Origin: Bacteroidota bacterium
Lineage (GTDB): Bacteria > Bacteroidota > Bacteroidia > Chitinophagales > Chitinophagaceae
DNA length: 42,883 bases
Direction: 5' to 3'
Assembly: GCA_023422565.1 (NCBI GenBank)
Contig: JAFAGR010000093.1
Coordinates: forward strand, 1-42,883
In this document: positions 7,399 through 17,238 of the stretch, piece by piece
How positions within the stretch are numbered: position 1 is the first letter of the stretch
Layout: every line of letters starts with the position of its first letter
Program-made: the position numbers and the translations under genes
Notes under the pieces: generated by a model
The model's input: only the letters and a program-made list of their open reading frames with translations
What the model was told of the DNA's origin: nothing
Database searches by the model: none

Positions 7399-7986
7399 AT
7401 GAATCAGATGAAGAAGTATTATTTCCCTTTAATTTTTTTGCTCGCGATTACTCTATCTACAGCTTGTTCAAAAAAAGCATTGGTCAGAAAATCAGATATC
7501 GGGCGTGAATTCCCCGGTATGAACGAGGCAACACTAAAAAAAATAGCTAAAGAGACAGGAATTCCGGAGTCGAGCATTGTGCTGCCTGATGGAACAGCAT
7601 TTAGAGAGATTGTCACCCAAATTAATAAGAATGAATTTGCCTTTCCCTTCCTTTACTTATTGGATGAAAATAAGCAGTCTTATAAACTACCGGACACACT
7701 GACCAAAAATCAATGCCTGGGATTGGTTGAGAAGTACCTGATTAAAAGTCAGGATCAGGATGGAGAAGTATTCGGCGAGCCGAAACTGGGCAGGTTTTAT
7801 TCGGCTAAAGATTCCTCTTTGGCAGAGTTTGATTCGGGCAAAAGATACCTGGTGCTCGGGTATGTTTACCAGATGGGAAAAGTTCACAATGATTTTTACC
7901 GGTCCATACAAAAGCTTGCTGCCCAGCCTGAAAAAAACCTCCAGCTGTTTCTCGTATTTGCAGATGGCAAGAAGCTGCAGAAATAG
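7399..7986 (+). CDS. Lipoprotein of unknown function
   Basis: The 195-residue protein begins with a type II signal: a hydrophobic stretch ends in LSTAC, with the lipobox cysteine at about residue 23 followed by SKK, so it is probably membrane-anchored by lipid. The mature part is mixed alpha/beta with no motif I know; it has a central YLLDENKQSYKLPDTL segment and ends FLVFADGKKLQK. A start three codons later (MKKYYF) is equally plausible. It follows the 7351 terminator and precedes a candidate promoter of the next operon. Confidence 0.72.
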   Translation: MNQMKKYYFPLIFLLAITLSTACSKKALVRKSDIGREFPGMNEATLKKIAKETGIPESSIVLPDGTAFREIVTQINKNEFAFPFLYLLDENKQSYKLPDTLTKNQCLGLVEKYLIKSQDQDGEVFGEPKLGRFYSAKDSSLAEFDSGKRYLVLGYVYQMGKVHNDFYRSIQKLAAQPEKNLQLFLVFADGKKLQK

Positions 7987-7993
7987 GGGTCGA

Positions 7994-8028
7994 TTTGTTG
8001 AAGAGATAGCGTTTTAAACGTAAATTTG
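7994..8028 (+). promoter_or_regulatory. Candidate promoter of the PorV-like/PorU2 operon
   Basis: TAAATTTG at 8021-8028 matches TAnnTTTG. A tttgttg at 7994-8000 lies about 20 bp upstream, the spacing expected for Bacteroidota -33/-7 promoters. About 90 bp of leader precede the ATG at 8122. Confidence 0.45.
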
Positions 8029-8121
8029 GAGGATAGCCACGAATTCGAAACATGCATGCAATTTTTCATGTATTTTTTCGTTTTCACCCTGTTAATCCAG
8101 GCTTATCCATAAACCAACTAT

Positions 8122-9219
8122 ATGAGGCATTCGCTTCTCATTTTGCTTATTACCCTGAATGTACTTCCGGCAAAAGCCCAGTTTCGCAAATATTCCAACG
8201 AATTTTTAAATATCGGTGCAGGCGCACGCGGACTCGCCATGGGATCCGCGCAGGTAGCTTCGGTAAATGATGCAACGGCCGGGTACTGGAATCCCGCCGG
8301 TCTCGTTGGCGTTAAGGACGTGCCGAACGGTGGTATCATGCACGCCGAATATTTTGCCGGAATCGCTAAATACGATTATGCTTCCTTCGCCATTCCGGTG
8401 CAGGATAATAAACGCGCAATAGGCTTTTCTCTTCTTCGATTTGCCGTGGATGATATCCCCAATACACTCTTTCTTGTGGAGCCCGATGGAAGCCTAAATT
8501 ATGGCAACATTCAATCATTTTCTTCGGCCGATTATGCTTTCCTTTTCTCCTTCGCACAAAATATTAAAGAGGAAAAAGACCGCAGGATAAGCATCGGTGC
8601 AAATGCAAAAGTGATCTACCGAAAGGTGGGAAAGTTCGCCACCGCATGGGGCTTCGGCCTTGATGCCGGCGTACAGATGCATGGCGATCGCTGGCACGCG
8701 GGATTGGTGGCGAGGGATATCACCACAACTTTCAACGCCTGGACTTACAAGTTCACCGACAAGGAAAAGGAAGTCCTCTACCTCACCAACAACGATATTC
8801 CCGTAAAATCAACCGAACTCACTTCACCACGTCTTGTACTCGGTGGCGGCTACGATTTTAAGATCGGCAAGTCGGTTGAATTGCTGGCCGAAGCAAATGC
8901 CTCACTAACCTTTGACGGTAAACGAAATACGGTGATAAGCAGCAATGCCCTTAGCATAGATCCGCACATTGGTATGGAAGCGAAGATCAAAGAGGTATTT
9001 TTTGTACGCGCCGGAATTACCAATTTTCAAAAAGCGCTGGCAGACGGCGACACCCTCAATCAGAAAAAAGTTTGGATCTACCAGCCCAGCCTAGGTGCGG
9101 GTTTCAAAATTAAAAATGTGATGCTTGATTACGCATTCACCAATCTGGCCAATCAATCAAACCCCCTATACACTCACGTTTTCTCACTGCGGTTAAATTT
9201 TGTGAGAAAGCAGGATTGA
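8122..9219 (+). CDS. PorV/PorQ-family outer-membrane barrel protein
   Basis: PorV-type proteins are outer-membrane beta-barrels; PorV itself shuttles T9SS cargo to the sortase PorU. The 365-residue protein has a signal peptide (MRHSLLILLITLNVLPAKAQ), the family N-terminal region (FLNIGAGARGLAMGSAQVAS ... ATAGYWNPAGL, FadL-like) and alternating-polarity strands to a C-terminal strand ending in RLNFVRKQD. It lies 21 bp before the PorU2-like gene, so the two are probably one transcript, a pairing that mirrors PorV-PorU. Family firm; exact partner role inferred. Confidence 0.85.
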   Translation: MRHSLLILLITLNVLPAKAQFRKYSNEFLNIGAGARGLAMGSAQVASVNDATAGYWNPAGLVGVKDVPNGGIMHAEYFAGIAKYDYASFAIPVQDNKRAIGFSLLRFAVDDIPNTLFLVEPDGSLNYGNIQSFSSADYAFLFSFAQNIKEEKDRRISIGANAKVIYRKVGKFATAWGFGLDAGVQMHGDRWHAGLVARDITTTFNAWTYKFTDKEKEVLYLTNNDIPVKSTELTSPRLVLGGGYDFKIGKSVELLAEANASLTFDGKRNTVISSNALSIDPHIGMEAKIKEVFFVRAGITNFQKALADGDTLNQKKVWIYQPSLGAGFKIKNVMLDYAFTNLANQSNPLYTHVFSLRLNFVRKQD

Positions 9220-9240
9220 TAAGCACCCAACAACCACACA

Positions 9241-12200
9241 ATGAAAAAACTTCTTATACCTGTTTTCATCCTCATCGCAAACTTCGCAAGTGCGCAGTTG
9301 AACAATAGTTGGATAGACCACAGCAAAACTTATTACAAATTCAAGATCGGGAAAGATACGCTCACACGCCTTTCCGCCAGCACTCTTGCTTCAGCCGGTT
9401 TGGGAAACGTGCCGGGTTCTGATTTTCAATTATGGAGAAATGGAAAAGAGGTGCGGATGTATGCAACTACAAGCGGGATTTTCGGGGCGAATGATTACCT
9501 GGAATTTTGGGGAGAAATGAATGACGGTAAGCCGGATAATCAGCTTTATCACAATCCCGATAACCAGTTAAACGACCGGTATAGTTTGGAAACAGATACT
9601 GCCACATTCTTTTTAGCGGTAAATCCGGGCGGTACTAATCTCCGCTTTACAGATGAGGCGAATCCCAATCCGGGAACGATGACGCCGGACCCTTACTTTA
9701 TGCGGAGCATTGATCACTACTATAAAATGCAGATGAACCGTGGGCATGCACAGGTGCTTACCGAATATATTTACAGCTCCGCATACGACCAGGGCGAGGG
9801 CTGGACGAGTAACGATGCAAACCCTTGCTGTGATCTTACCTATGAGTTCAGAGGTTTGAATGTGTATACTTCAGGGCCGGCAAACAGCCTTTCACTTCGC
9901 GTGAATGCCGCGGGAAATGCACCTAACCTTAACCGTGAGTTGAAGGTGCGGATATATCAGAATGAAGTGTTCAGGCAATCCATGCCCTTGTTTACACATC
10001 AGAAAGTTCGTCTGAACAATCTGCCCTTATCACTTTTGCAGAGTCCCAACCAGGTTCCCATTTATGTGAATGGAGAAAATGGCGGAACGAACGACAGGGT
10101 AGTGGTGGCAATGATCGGCATCACCTATCCTGCAAGGTTTGTATTCAACAACCAGAAGAGTTTTTTCTTTGATCTGAAAGCTTCCGCCAGTGGCAATTAC
10201 CTTGATATCGAAAGTTTTAACAACGGCGGTGTAGCGCCCGTGTTGTATGATTTTACCGAAGGCAAGCGGTATATCGGTGATATAAGTACGGCAGGACGCG
10301 TGCGTTTTGTTCTTCCCCCATCCAACATCGCAAACAGGAAGTTTTTACTTGTGAATCAGGAAGGCAACTATGCGTTCCCGGTAGTTTCTCTGACAGCGAA
10401 AACTTTTACTGATTACAGTCAGTCTGCACAACAGGGCGATTACCTTATTATAAGCCATCCTTCACTTTACAACGACGGATCAGGCAATAATTATGTGGAA
10501 GAATACCGGGCTTACCGCAGTTCTGTTTCAGGTGGAAGTTATAATGCTAAGGTGTATGACATCCGCGATCTTATAGATCAGTTTGGTTTCGGAATTAAAT
10601 CGCACCCTGCTGCAGTCCGCGATTTTGTTCGTTACGCAATGAGTACATTTCCCACACAACCGAAATATGTTTTGCTTATAGGAAGGGGAATGAATTATGT
10701 GGAACTTCGTAACAATGAGGCAAACCCCTTAACGGAAAAGCTTGACCTCATTCCCACCTTCGGATGGCCTGCATCAGACATGCTTCTCGCATCGGCACCG
10801 TCAACCGTTACGCCACTTGTGCCCATAGGCAGGCTCGCCGTTATTAATGGAACAGAGATCAATCAATATTTAAGTAAGGTAAAGGAATACGAACAGGCGC
10901 AAAGAAATCCCACACCGAACATTTCCGGCTCGGGATGGATGAAAAACATACTGCATGTGGCCGGAGGAAAGGACACACTGGAGAATGATATTTTTAAAAG
11001 CTACATGAACGGATATAAGGCAATTGCTGAAGACACGCTCTTTGGCGGTTATGTAGAAACCTTTACCAAAACGGCAACGGGTGCTGTGCAACACGAGAAC
11101 AGTCAGCGTATTCGTGATCTGTTTGCCACAGGCCTTGGCTTCATTGGTTATTTTGGGCACTCCTCTGCCAATACTTTCGAATTCAATCTTAGCGATCCAC
11201 AGGTATATAATAACGCGGGTAAATATCCTTTCTTTAATGTGAGCGGATGCAGTGCCGGAAACTTTTACATATTTGATCCGCTTCGCTTAAATGGAAACAT
11301 GACCATTTCCGAGCGCTACGTACTCGCACCAAATCGTGGCAGCATCGGCTTTCTGGCCGATACGCATTTCGGTATTCCGCCCTTTCTGAATTTTTACAAT
11401 ATTGCTTTCTATCACGCTTTTGCAAAAGACCTGTATGGGCAGCCGGTAGGTAATCAAATTAAAAGAGTGATTGAAACGTTGGGAGGAAATAATCCAGGGC
11501 TGGATTTCTTTCACCGTATTCACCTCGAAGAGATTGCATTGCATGGTGATCCCGCAGTTAAAATAAACTATTTCGAGAAGCCGGATTATGTAATTGAAGA
11601 TCAGCTTGTGCGCATAAACCCCAGCATTATTTCGGTTACGGATAACAATTTTGATGTTCGCATCACCATGATGAACATTGGCCGAGCAACCAGCGATTCA
11701 ATTCGCGTTACGGTGAAAAGACAATTGCCGAATGATACCGTTCGCATATTGTTTAATGAAAAAATTCCCGGTATCCGTTATTCCGATTCGCTGCAATTTA
11801 CTGTTCCGATTAATCCGCTTACTGATAAGGGCTTGAACAAGCTGATGGTCACGCTTGATGCCGATGATGATGTAGAGGAATTGTTTGAAACGAACAACTC
11901 TATTACACGCGAGTTCTACATTTTTGAAGATGAGCTGAACCCTTCATATCCCTACAACTTTTCGATTGTTACGCAACCCAACATCACTTATACGGCAAGT
12001 ACCGCTAACCCGTTAAGCGGGGTTCGCCAATACACAATGGAGATTGATACCACGGAACTGTTCAATTCTCCTGCGAAGAAGATTTATAATACTTCGGGCC
12101 CGGGTGGATTAGTGCAATTCACGCCAAATGACATCACTTACGTGGACAACCAGGTTTACTATTGGAGAGTATCCATGGTTCCAAATCCCGGCGAGCAGAC

Positions 12201-14337
12201 CATTTGGAACGGTTACTCATTTATTTATCTGCCCTCGCAAACCGCAGGTTTTAATCAATCGCACTATTATCAGCATAAGAAAAGTGCCTTCGATGGAATT
12301 CGGTTAGATGATGACCGTAAATTCAGGTTTGATCGTACAGAAAGGCAACTCACAATCAGAACAGGTTTACATCCCTTTTATACATACGACAGGATAAATG
12401 TAAACCTCGATTTTAATCAGCTCGAATTATACGGTTGCGTTTTCAACAATATGCAGGTGTATGTGTTTGATAGCACCACACTAACGCCATGGCGTAACCG
12501 AAATGCGATATCTCCCTCACCGGGCAATCCGGGGCAGGGCCTGTATGGAAGTAATCCCGTTTGTGCAAACAGTGCAACGCCTTTGGATACATCAAGATTG
12601 TTCTTTGAGTTCCCTTATAATAGTCCGGCGTACCGTAAGGCAGCAATGGATTTCCTTGACCTCATACCCACGGGTATGTATGTGGCGATAACCAACCTCG
12701 GAAACAAGAACACCAATACTTCATTCATAAATCAATGGATGGATGATACGCTAACACTGGGTTCCGGTAATTCACTTTATCATAAACTGAAATCGCTTGG
12801 CTTCACGGAGATCGACAGTTTTAATAATGTGAAGAGAAACCTTCCTTTCCTTTACTTTTTCCAGAAAGGAGTGCCATCGTACACGCCAACGCAGGTGATG
12901 GGGCCATTTGATTCCTCGCATATTGAAAGGTCATTTGCCTTGTTCTCTTCAAATGTGGAAGGTTCAATTGAGTCGCCCACATTTGGTCCCGCGAGAAGCT
13001 GGGAAGAACTGCATTGGCGTGGAACAACAACAGATGCTGATCCTACTAAGGAAACTTCATCAATTGAAGTGTGGGGTGTACAGACTAACGGTAATGCAGA
13101 CCTGCTTACCACGGTTTACCAGGCGCAGGATACATCGGTTTCATTCATTGATGCCAACGTGTATCCATATCTAAGATTGAAATTACGCACCCGTGATGCA
13201 ACCTATGCTACCCCGATGCAGCTTGATTACTGGAGATTGAATGGAAACTTCGCGCCGGAGGGTGCTGTGGCGCCGAATATTCTTTTCCAGATGGAGGACA
13301 CGGTAAGCCAGGGAGCCCCGATCGAATTCAGGCTTGCATTCAAAAACATCAGCCAGGCAGCATTTGATTCTTTGATACGAACAAAGGTGGTGATCACCGA
13401 CAGAAATAATCAGTCGCACACTTTTTACATTCCTCCGCGGAAAGCGCTTGTAGCGGGCGATACATTGATCGCCACTTATTCAATAGAAAGCAGGAATTTC
13501 CCCGGAGTGAACACCTTATTTGTGGAGTTCAACCCGGATAATCATCAGCCGGAGCAATATCATCATAACAACATCCTGTACAAAACATTTTATGTGCAGG
13601 AAGATATGACCGATCCACTGCTGGACGTAACATTTGACGGAGTGCACATTTTGAATCGTGATATTGTATCGGCCAAGCCTAACATTTTAATTAAGTTGAA
13701 AGATGAAAATCGGTTTCTTGAATTGAAGGATACATCCCTGTTAACGGTATTTGTTCGCTTCCCTGATGAAGCCACGCCGCGGAGATATTATTTTAATGAT
13801 ACCATGCGCTTCATTCCTGCCAACGTAAATGCCGGTGGCGATAATACGGCCAGCATTGAATTCACGCCTCACTTTGCCGCTGATGGTGAGTATGAACTGA
13901 TCGTTTCCGGCCGCGATGTAGTTGGTAATAATGCGGGGGCGATGGAGCACCGCGTGATCTTCAGTGTGATCAACAAACCGATGTTCAGCAACCTGCTCAA
14001 CTATCCGAATCCGTTTACCACTTCCACGGCTTTTGTGTTCACCGTTACCGGAAGCGAGGTACCGCAAAATATCAGGATACAAATATTAACGATCACCGGA
14101 AAAGTAGTGCGTGAGATCACGAAGGAAGAACTCGGCCCGATACACATTGGCCGCAACATTACCGAGTTCAAATGGGATGGGACGGACATGTACGGCCAAC
14201 GCCTTGCCAACGGTGTGTACATCTACCGCGTACTCACCAACCTCAACGGAAGAAAGCTGGATAAATACACCGCCCCGAATGAGAGTACCGATAAGTTTTT
14301 CAACAAAGGATATGGCAAGATGTATTTGATGAGATGA
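9241..14337 (+). CDS. porU2: PorU2-like C25-family sortase/peptidase with C-terminal sorting domain
   Basis: PorU-type C25 cysteine peptidases remove the C-terminal signal of T9SS cargo at the cell surface and transfer the cargo to an anchor. This 1698-residue protein has a signal peptide (MKKLLIPVFILIANFASAQ), a long N-terminal beta region, a C25 domain with the catalytic pair His640 (YFGHSSANT) and Cys670 (VSGCSAGNF), several CARDB/Ig-like repeats (about residues 800-940 and 1380-1450), and a FlgD-like C-terminal domain (LLNYPNPF ... FKWDGTDMYGQRLANGVYIY). It is longer than classical PorU (roughly 1100-1300 residues), which fits the PorU2 variant. The adjacent PorV-like gene is its likely partner. 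Confidence 0.85.
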   Translation: MKKLLIPVFILIANFASAQLNNSWIDHSKTYYKFKIGKDTLTRLSASTLASAGLGNVPGSDFQLWRNGKEVRMYATTSGIFGANDYLEFWGEMNDGKPDNQLYHNPDNQLNDRYSLETDTATFFLAVNPGGTNLRFTDEANPNPGTMTPDPYFMRSIDHYYKMQMNRGHAQVLTEYIYSSAYDQGEGWTSNDANPCCDLTYEFRGLNVYTSGPANSLSLRVNAAGNAPNLNRELKVRIYQNEVFRQSMPLFTHQKVRLNNLPLSLLQSPNQVPIYVNGENGGTNDRVVVAMIGITYPARFVFNNQKSFFFDLKASASGNYLDIESFNNGGVAPVLYDFTEGKRYIGDISTAGRVRFVLPPSNIANRKFLLVNQEGNYAFPVVSLTAKTFTDYSQSAQQGDYLIISHPSLYNDGSGNNYVEEYRAYRSSVSGGSYNAKVYDIRDLIDQFGFGIKSHPAAVRDFVRYAMSTFPTQPKYVLLIGRGMNYVELRNNEANPLTEKLDLIPTFGWPASDMLLASAPSTVTPLVPIGRLAVINGTEINQYLSKVKEYEQAQRNPTPNISGSGWMKNILHVAGGKDTLENDIFKSYMNGYKAIAEDTLFGGYVETFTKTATGAVQHENSQRIRDLFATGLGFIGYFGHSSANTFEFNLSDPQVYNNAGKYPFFNVSGCSAGNFYIFDPLRLNGNMTISERYVLAPNRGSIGFLADTHFGIPPFLNFYNIAFYHAFAKDLYGQPVGNQIKRVIETLGGNNPGLDFFHRIHLEEIALHGDPAVKINYFEKPDYVIEDQLVRINPSIISVTDNNFDVRITMMNIGRATSDSIRVTVKRQLPNDTVRILFNEKIPGIRYSDSLQFTVPINPLTDKGLNKLMVTLDADDDVEELFETNNSITREFYIFEDELNPSYPYNFSIVTQPNITYTASTANPLSGVRQYTMEIDTTELFNSPAKKIYNTSGPGGLVQFTPNDITYVDNQVYYWRVSMVPNPGEQTIWNGYSFIYLPSQTAGFNQSHYYQHKKSAFDGIRLDDDRKFRFDRTERQLTIRTGLHPFYTYDRINVNLDFNQLELYGCVFNNMQVYVFDSTTLTPWRNRNAISPSPGNPGQGLYGSNPVCANSATPLDTSRLFFEFPYNSPAYRKAAMDFLDLIPTGMYVAITNLGNKNTNTSFINQWMDDTLTLGSGNSLYHKLKSLGFTEIDSFNNVKRNLPFLYFFQKGVPSYTPTQVMGPFDSSHIERSFALFSSNVEGSIESPTFGPARSWEELHWRGTTTDADPTKETSSIEVWGVQTNGNADLLTTVYQAQDTSVSFIDANVYPYLRLKLRTRDATYATPMQLDYWRLNGNFAPEGAVAPNILFQMEDTVSQGAPIEFRLAFKNISQAAFDSLIRTKVVITDRNNQSHTFYIPPRKALVAGDTLIATYSIESRNFPGVNTLFVEFNPDNHQPEQYHHNNILYKTFYVQEDMTDPLLDVTFDGVHILNRDIVSAKPNILIKLKDENRFLELKDTSLLTVFVRFPDEATPRRYYFNDTMRFIPANVNAGGDNTASIEFTPHFAADGEYELIVSGRDVVGNNAGAMEHRVIFSVINKPMFSNLLNYPNPFTTSTAFVFTVTGSEVPQNIRIQILTITGKVVREITKEELGPIHIGRNITEFKWDGTDMYGQRLANGVYIYRVLTNLNGRKLDKYTAPNESTDKFFNKGYGKMYLMR

Positions 14338-14380
14338 TTGAATGATTGTTGAATAGTTGTATTGTTGATTAGATAATTCA

Positions 14381-14464
14381 TGCCGCTGTTGCGTCTTATG
14401 ACCAACGGCGGTTTTCTAAACGGTATGCCGCCGCTTGGTCTTATGACCAGCGGCTTTTTTTATT
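14381..14464 (+). terminator. Two near-duplicate terminator hairpins
   Basis: The second hairpin (14431-14453) pairs CCGC-TTGGTC with GACCA-GCGG around TTAT and is followed by seven or more T. The first (14383-14410) is a decayed version with the same loop word gtcttatgacca and only four T after it. They separate the rightward sortase gene from the leftward HNH gene. Confidence 0.75.
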
Positions 14465-14523
14465 TCTCAACGTTTCCTTTAGCGTGTTGAGGATTGTTTC
14501 ATGTAAAGGCGCAATAAAAATAT

Positions 14524-15387
14524 CTATCGAAGAAACTCTCGATGTTTCTCTAAGTAGAAGTGATTGAATTTATTTAGAGTTGAAATAATTTCCTTTCCTG
14601 TAACCCCTATTCGCTCAAAGGCCTTTGACTCAATTTTGTCAGATAGAATAATCTTGCCAGAGTTTTCAAAGGATATAAAGTTCCGGTCGAATAAGGCGTC
14701 ATAGTCGGGTGACAAAAGAATTCCGTTATGAACATCAAGTCGTTGTTCATGGTTTGCAGTAGCCCACGGTAATATATGAGATGCCACAAGCACGCTTAAA
14801 TTATCGAATTTAGTAACGGCACATTTATATTCCCACCGGTGGAGAATACTCTTTCGATAGGCGCCCTGACCGACACGTGTATTCACAAATCGTTTTTGCT
14901 GGGTCTCCATTGTAGGTTCTTCCACTATGGACACCGGTTGATTTAGCAAAGAGGGTTGAATTGGTACAAAAGCACCCGCTCGTTTAAAAAAGAATTTGAT
15001 TCCTATCCTCACGTTTCCCTCTCTATCATGAGTATCGAAATAGTCAACATCAAAAAATTCAACCTCGGAAATAAAACGAACATAACCTTTTGAAACTTGC
15101 TCAAAAAGAAAAACACGTTTTCCATTTATAAGATGATCTTTTAAGGCTAAATTTCCCTTTGTAAACTTCATGTCGCCTACTTGCCCTTCTCCGGTGTACG
15201 AGAATACATTGGGGTTATCCCATCCGTCGAGATATCCATGTTGATGGCCTGCGCTTCCGGTAAAAATGAAAATAAAAGGGCTTGTTGCAGAATTTGAAAT
15301 TCCCGATTGCCAATTCCCACCATACTCTCTGTGAATGTCGTTGCGTCTGTTATAGACATGATCAGGAACAAAAGGCAATGGGTTCAC
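14524..15387 (-). CDS. HNH endonuclease with N-terminal SRA-like domain (type IV restriction candidate)
   Basis: The 287-residue protein has two parts. Residues 1-125 (FVPDHVYNRRNDIHREYGG, SPFIFIFTG, GWDNPNVFSYTGEGQVGDM) match the SRA/YDG-like module of McrA-type enzymes, which flips out modified cytosines. Residues about 178-250 form an HNH_2 nuclease: CAVTKF, SHILPWA, HNGILLSPDYDALFD. This architecture is known from modification-dependent restriction enzymes such as ScoMcrA relatives, which cut DNA carrying foreign base modification. It has no methyltransferase neighbour, as expected for type IV. The exact modification it recognises cannot be read from the sequence. Confidence 0.82.
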   Translation of the reverse strand: MNPLPFVPDHVYNRRNDIHREYGGNWQSGISNSATSPFIFIFTGSAGHQHGYLDGWDNPNVFSYTGEGQVGDMKFTKGNLALKDHLINGKRVFLFEQVSKGYVRFISEVEFFDVDYFDTHDREGNVRIGIKFFFKRAGAFVPIQPSLLNQPVSIVEEPTMETQQKRFVNTRVGQGAYRKSILHRWEYKCAVTKFDNLSVLVASHILPWATANHEQRLDVHNGILLSPDYDALFDRNFISFENSGKIILSDKIESKAFERIGVTGKEIISTLNKFNHFYLEKHREFLR

Positions 15388-15536
15388 AAGTGAAATTATT
15401 AAAAAAAACGAAAGGACGGTATTTCATCATCAGATAGTGATAGCACTTTTCTGAAAATCAGCAAGGTGGTGTACTTTCCTTCTTTATATGTGATTATAGC
15501 GTCCCTTCCTTTGCCCTGAACCCTGCCGCTTAAAGC

Positions 15537-16016
15537 CTAAGTCCTGTACCTTTCACCTGTACTTTTTCCTCCCCCAAACCTCATCACCATCCATCCCAAA
15601 AGCACATACGTGATCATTCGTATCAGTCCATTATAGCGATACAGGTTTTCATACTTACCACTGTTGTTAATCTGAACACGGTCGGGGAACGCGGTGGTTT
15701 TTTTATTCTTTTCAGGAACGAACACCACATACTTTGGTGTTTGTTTCAATTGCTCCTTTGACGGTAGCGGGTTCTTGTCTGAATGAAGCTCAGAAACTCT
15801 TTGCTTAAGGGTGTCCACGCGACCTTCTTTTTGGTAAACCATCGTATAGGTTATCGCGGATACGGTAGATTTAACCGGCTCAACATTAACATCAATAATT
15901 TTCGCCCTTACCACGGTGCTTGCTTTGCGATAACCTTCGTTGCGAACGCATGACCGTAGGTTCAATAAGCCTGAAACCACACCGATGATAATAACAATAA
16001 TACCGATTGCTCTCAT
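15537..16016 (-). CDS. Small membrane protein, DUF3592-like
   Basis: The 159-residue protein has an N-terminal membrane segment (AIGIIVIIIGVVSGLL), an extracytoplasmic middle starting at the STVVRAKIIDVNV strand and containing ITYTMVYQKEGRVDTLKQRV and PKYVVFVPEKNKK, and a second membrane segment near residues 133-148 (MITYVLLGWMVMRF). The plan resembles the protein at 3006-3491, though sequence identity looks low. Function unknown. A repeat-rich gap of 96 bp separates it from the acyltransferase gene upstream. Confidence 0.68.
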   Translation of the reverse strand: MRAIGIIVIIIGVVSGLLNLRSCVRNEGYRKASTVVRAKIIDVNVEPVKSTVSAITYTMVYQKEGRVDTLKQRVSELHSDKNPLPSKEQLKQTPKYVVFVPEKNKKTTAFPDRVQINNSGKYENLYRYNGLIRMITYVLLGWMVMRFGGGKSTGERYRT

Positions 16017-16059
16017 TGATTACAATTTGTTGTGTCGCCCATTCAGGGCTTACTAGTTA

Positions 16060-16112
16060 TCCATCGTACATCGTAAATCGTACATCGTACATCGTAAATC
16101 GTACATCGCTCA
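16060..16112. repeat. Simple repeat of cgtacatcgtaaat words
   Basis: Between two minus-strand genes the words atcgtacatcgtaaatcg recur three times in partly overlapping form. They belong with the atttacg repeats at the left window edge. The array ends within a few bases of the stop codon of the acyltransferase gene. Confidence 0.75.
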
Positions 16113-17207
16113 TCATCTCCTGCTCCATTTCCTCCTTAAAACAGTTGCCATTGGTTGTTCCACGATCTTGTAAAACAGGTAGGATACAACAATTATTGCA
16201 GGAAAGGCAATCAACAAATTCGATGAAACATACAGCATTATCCATCCCATTACAAAGCTGGTGTGCAGCAGGTAAAATGAATAGGTAGAATTTCCCAGCG
16301 CAACGAACAACCTGGAAGCGAGCAATGTTCTTATAAAACTTTCGCGGTGGACCAGTCCATAAAAGAAAATTGTGATGCCGATCGGGAGCAGCAGGTTATT
16401 CACCAGCGCGCCCGGCCAGGTTTCTACGGCATTTACAACCGCATGGTTCCTGGCAATGAAATACTGGATAATAAGGGTGAAAATGATGATCAATATTCCG
16501 GTTAACTGTGGCGCTGGAATTTTACTTAGAATGTTGTCTTTAAACTTGCCGCGCATGACGAGTGCGAGATAGATGCCGCATGCAAATTCAAATGCACGTC
16601 CGAAGAAAGTAGAGTAGAAGGTGAAAAGATAAGAGCTGAAGAAGCCGTCAAAATTGATCTTCGTAAACAAAAAGGTGATCACTAACCCCAAGGCATACAT
16701 GCTGAATGTGAATTTTAAAATACCAACAGGTTTTTTAATAAGAAAGAACAACAGGGGAGAGAGCAGATAAAAAAGTTCTTCCACGCTCATACTCCAGCTC
16801 GGGCCAATGCCCGTTAACAAATACTCCGATGAAAAGCCTTTTAACAAGGTGATGTTGTAAAGCCAGCTTTTTATCAGGTGTGAGGTGGAATCTGTATTGC
16901 TGAGATATTGCAGTGCGAATGTAGCCGTGATCAATATCAGCAGTATTGGGAATACACGGGTGATACGGTTGATGAAATAATTCCAGATCGTTTTCTTTTC
17001 AAAAGTGCCTACCGCATAATAACGATGGCAGATCAAAAAGCCACTGAGCACAAAGAAAAAAGACAGGAAGGAATAAAACTGGTTTACGAAAAGATTGGCT
17101 GCGCTTCCTTCCTCTGTAAAAGTGTTGTGATGTTTGAAAAAGATAAAGTACACCGCAAGCGCGCGTATGCCGGTTAAGGCAGGAATGATGGTGTGGTCTT
17201 TTTTCAA
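16113..17207 (-). CDS. Membrane acyltransferase (acyltransferase-3/OafA family)
   Basis: Family members transfer acetyl or other acyl groups to surface glycans. The 364-residue protein is polytopic, with about ten hydrophobic segments. It shows the family N-terminus IPALTGIRALAVYFIFFKHH with the conserved Arg and the catalytic-type His about ten residues later, the GPSWSMSVEELFYLLSPLLFF motif, and SYLFYKIVEQPM near the end. Its start is 31 bp after the stop of the upstream polytopic gene, so the two are probably co-transcribed, suggesting joint work on a cell-surface polysaccharide or lipid. Acceptor unknown. Confidence 0.88.
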   Translation of the reverse strand: MKKDHTIIPALTGIRALAVYFIFFKHHNTFTEEGSAANLFVNQFYSFLSFFFVLSGFLICHRYYAVGTFEKKTIWNYFINRITRVFPILLILITATFALQYLSNTDSTSHLIKSWLYNITLLKGFSSEYLLTGIGPSWSMSVEELFYLLSPLLFFLIKKPVGILKFTFSMYALGLVITFLFTKINFDGFFSSYLFTFYSTFFGRAFEFACGIYLALVMRGKFKDNILSKIPAPQLTGILIIIFTLIIQYFIARNHAVVNAVETWPGALVNNLLLPIGITIFFYGLVHRESFIRTLLASRLFVALGNSTYSFYLLHTSFVMGWIMLYVSSNLLIAFPAIIVVSYLFYKIVEQPMATVLRRKWSRR

Positions 17208-17238
17208 ACTGCAGTTGTTTCTTCAACTAAAATAACGG

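Noticed and set aside
16999..17226. 75-codon frame overlapping the acyltransferase start
   Set aside because: It is an alternative frame of the acyltransferase gene, which has full family motifs.
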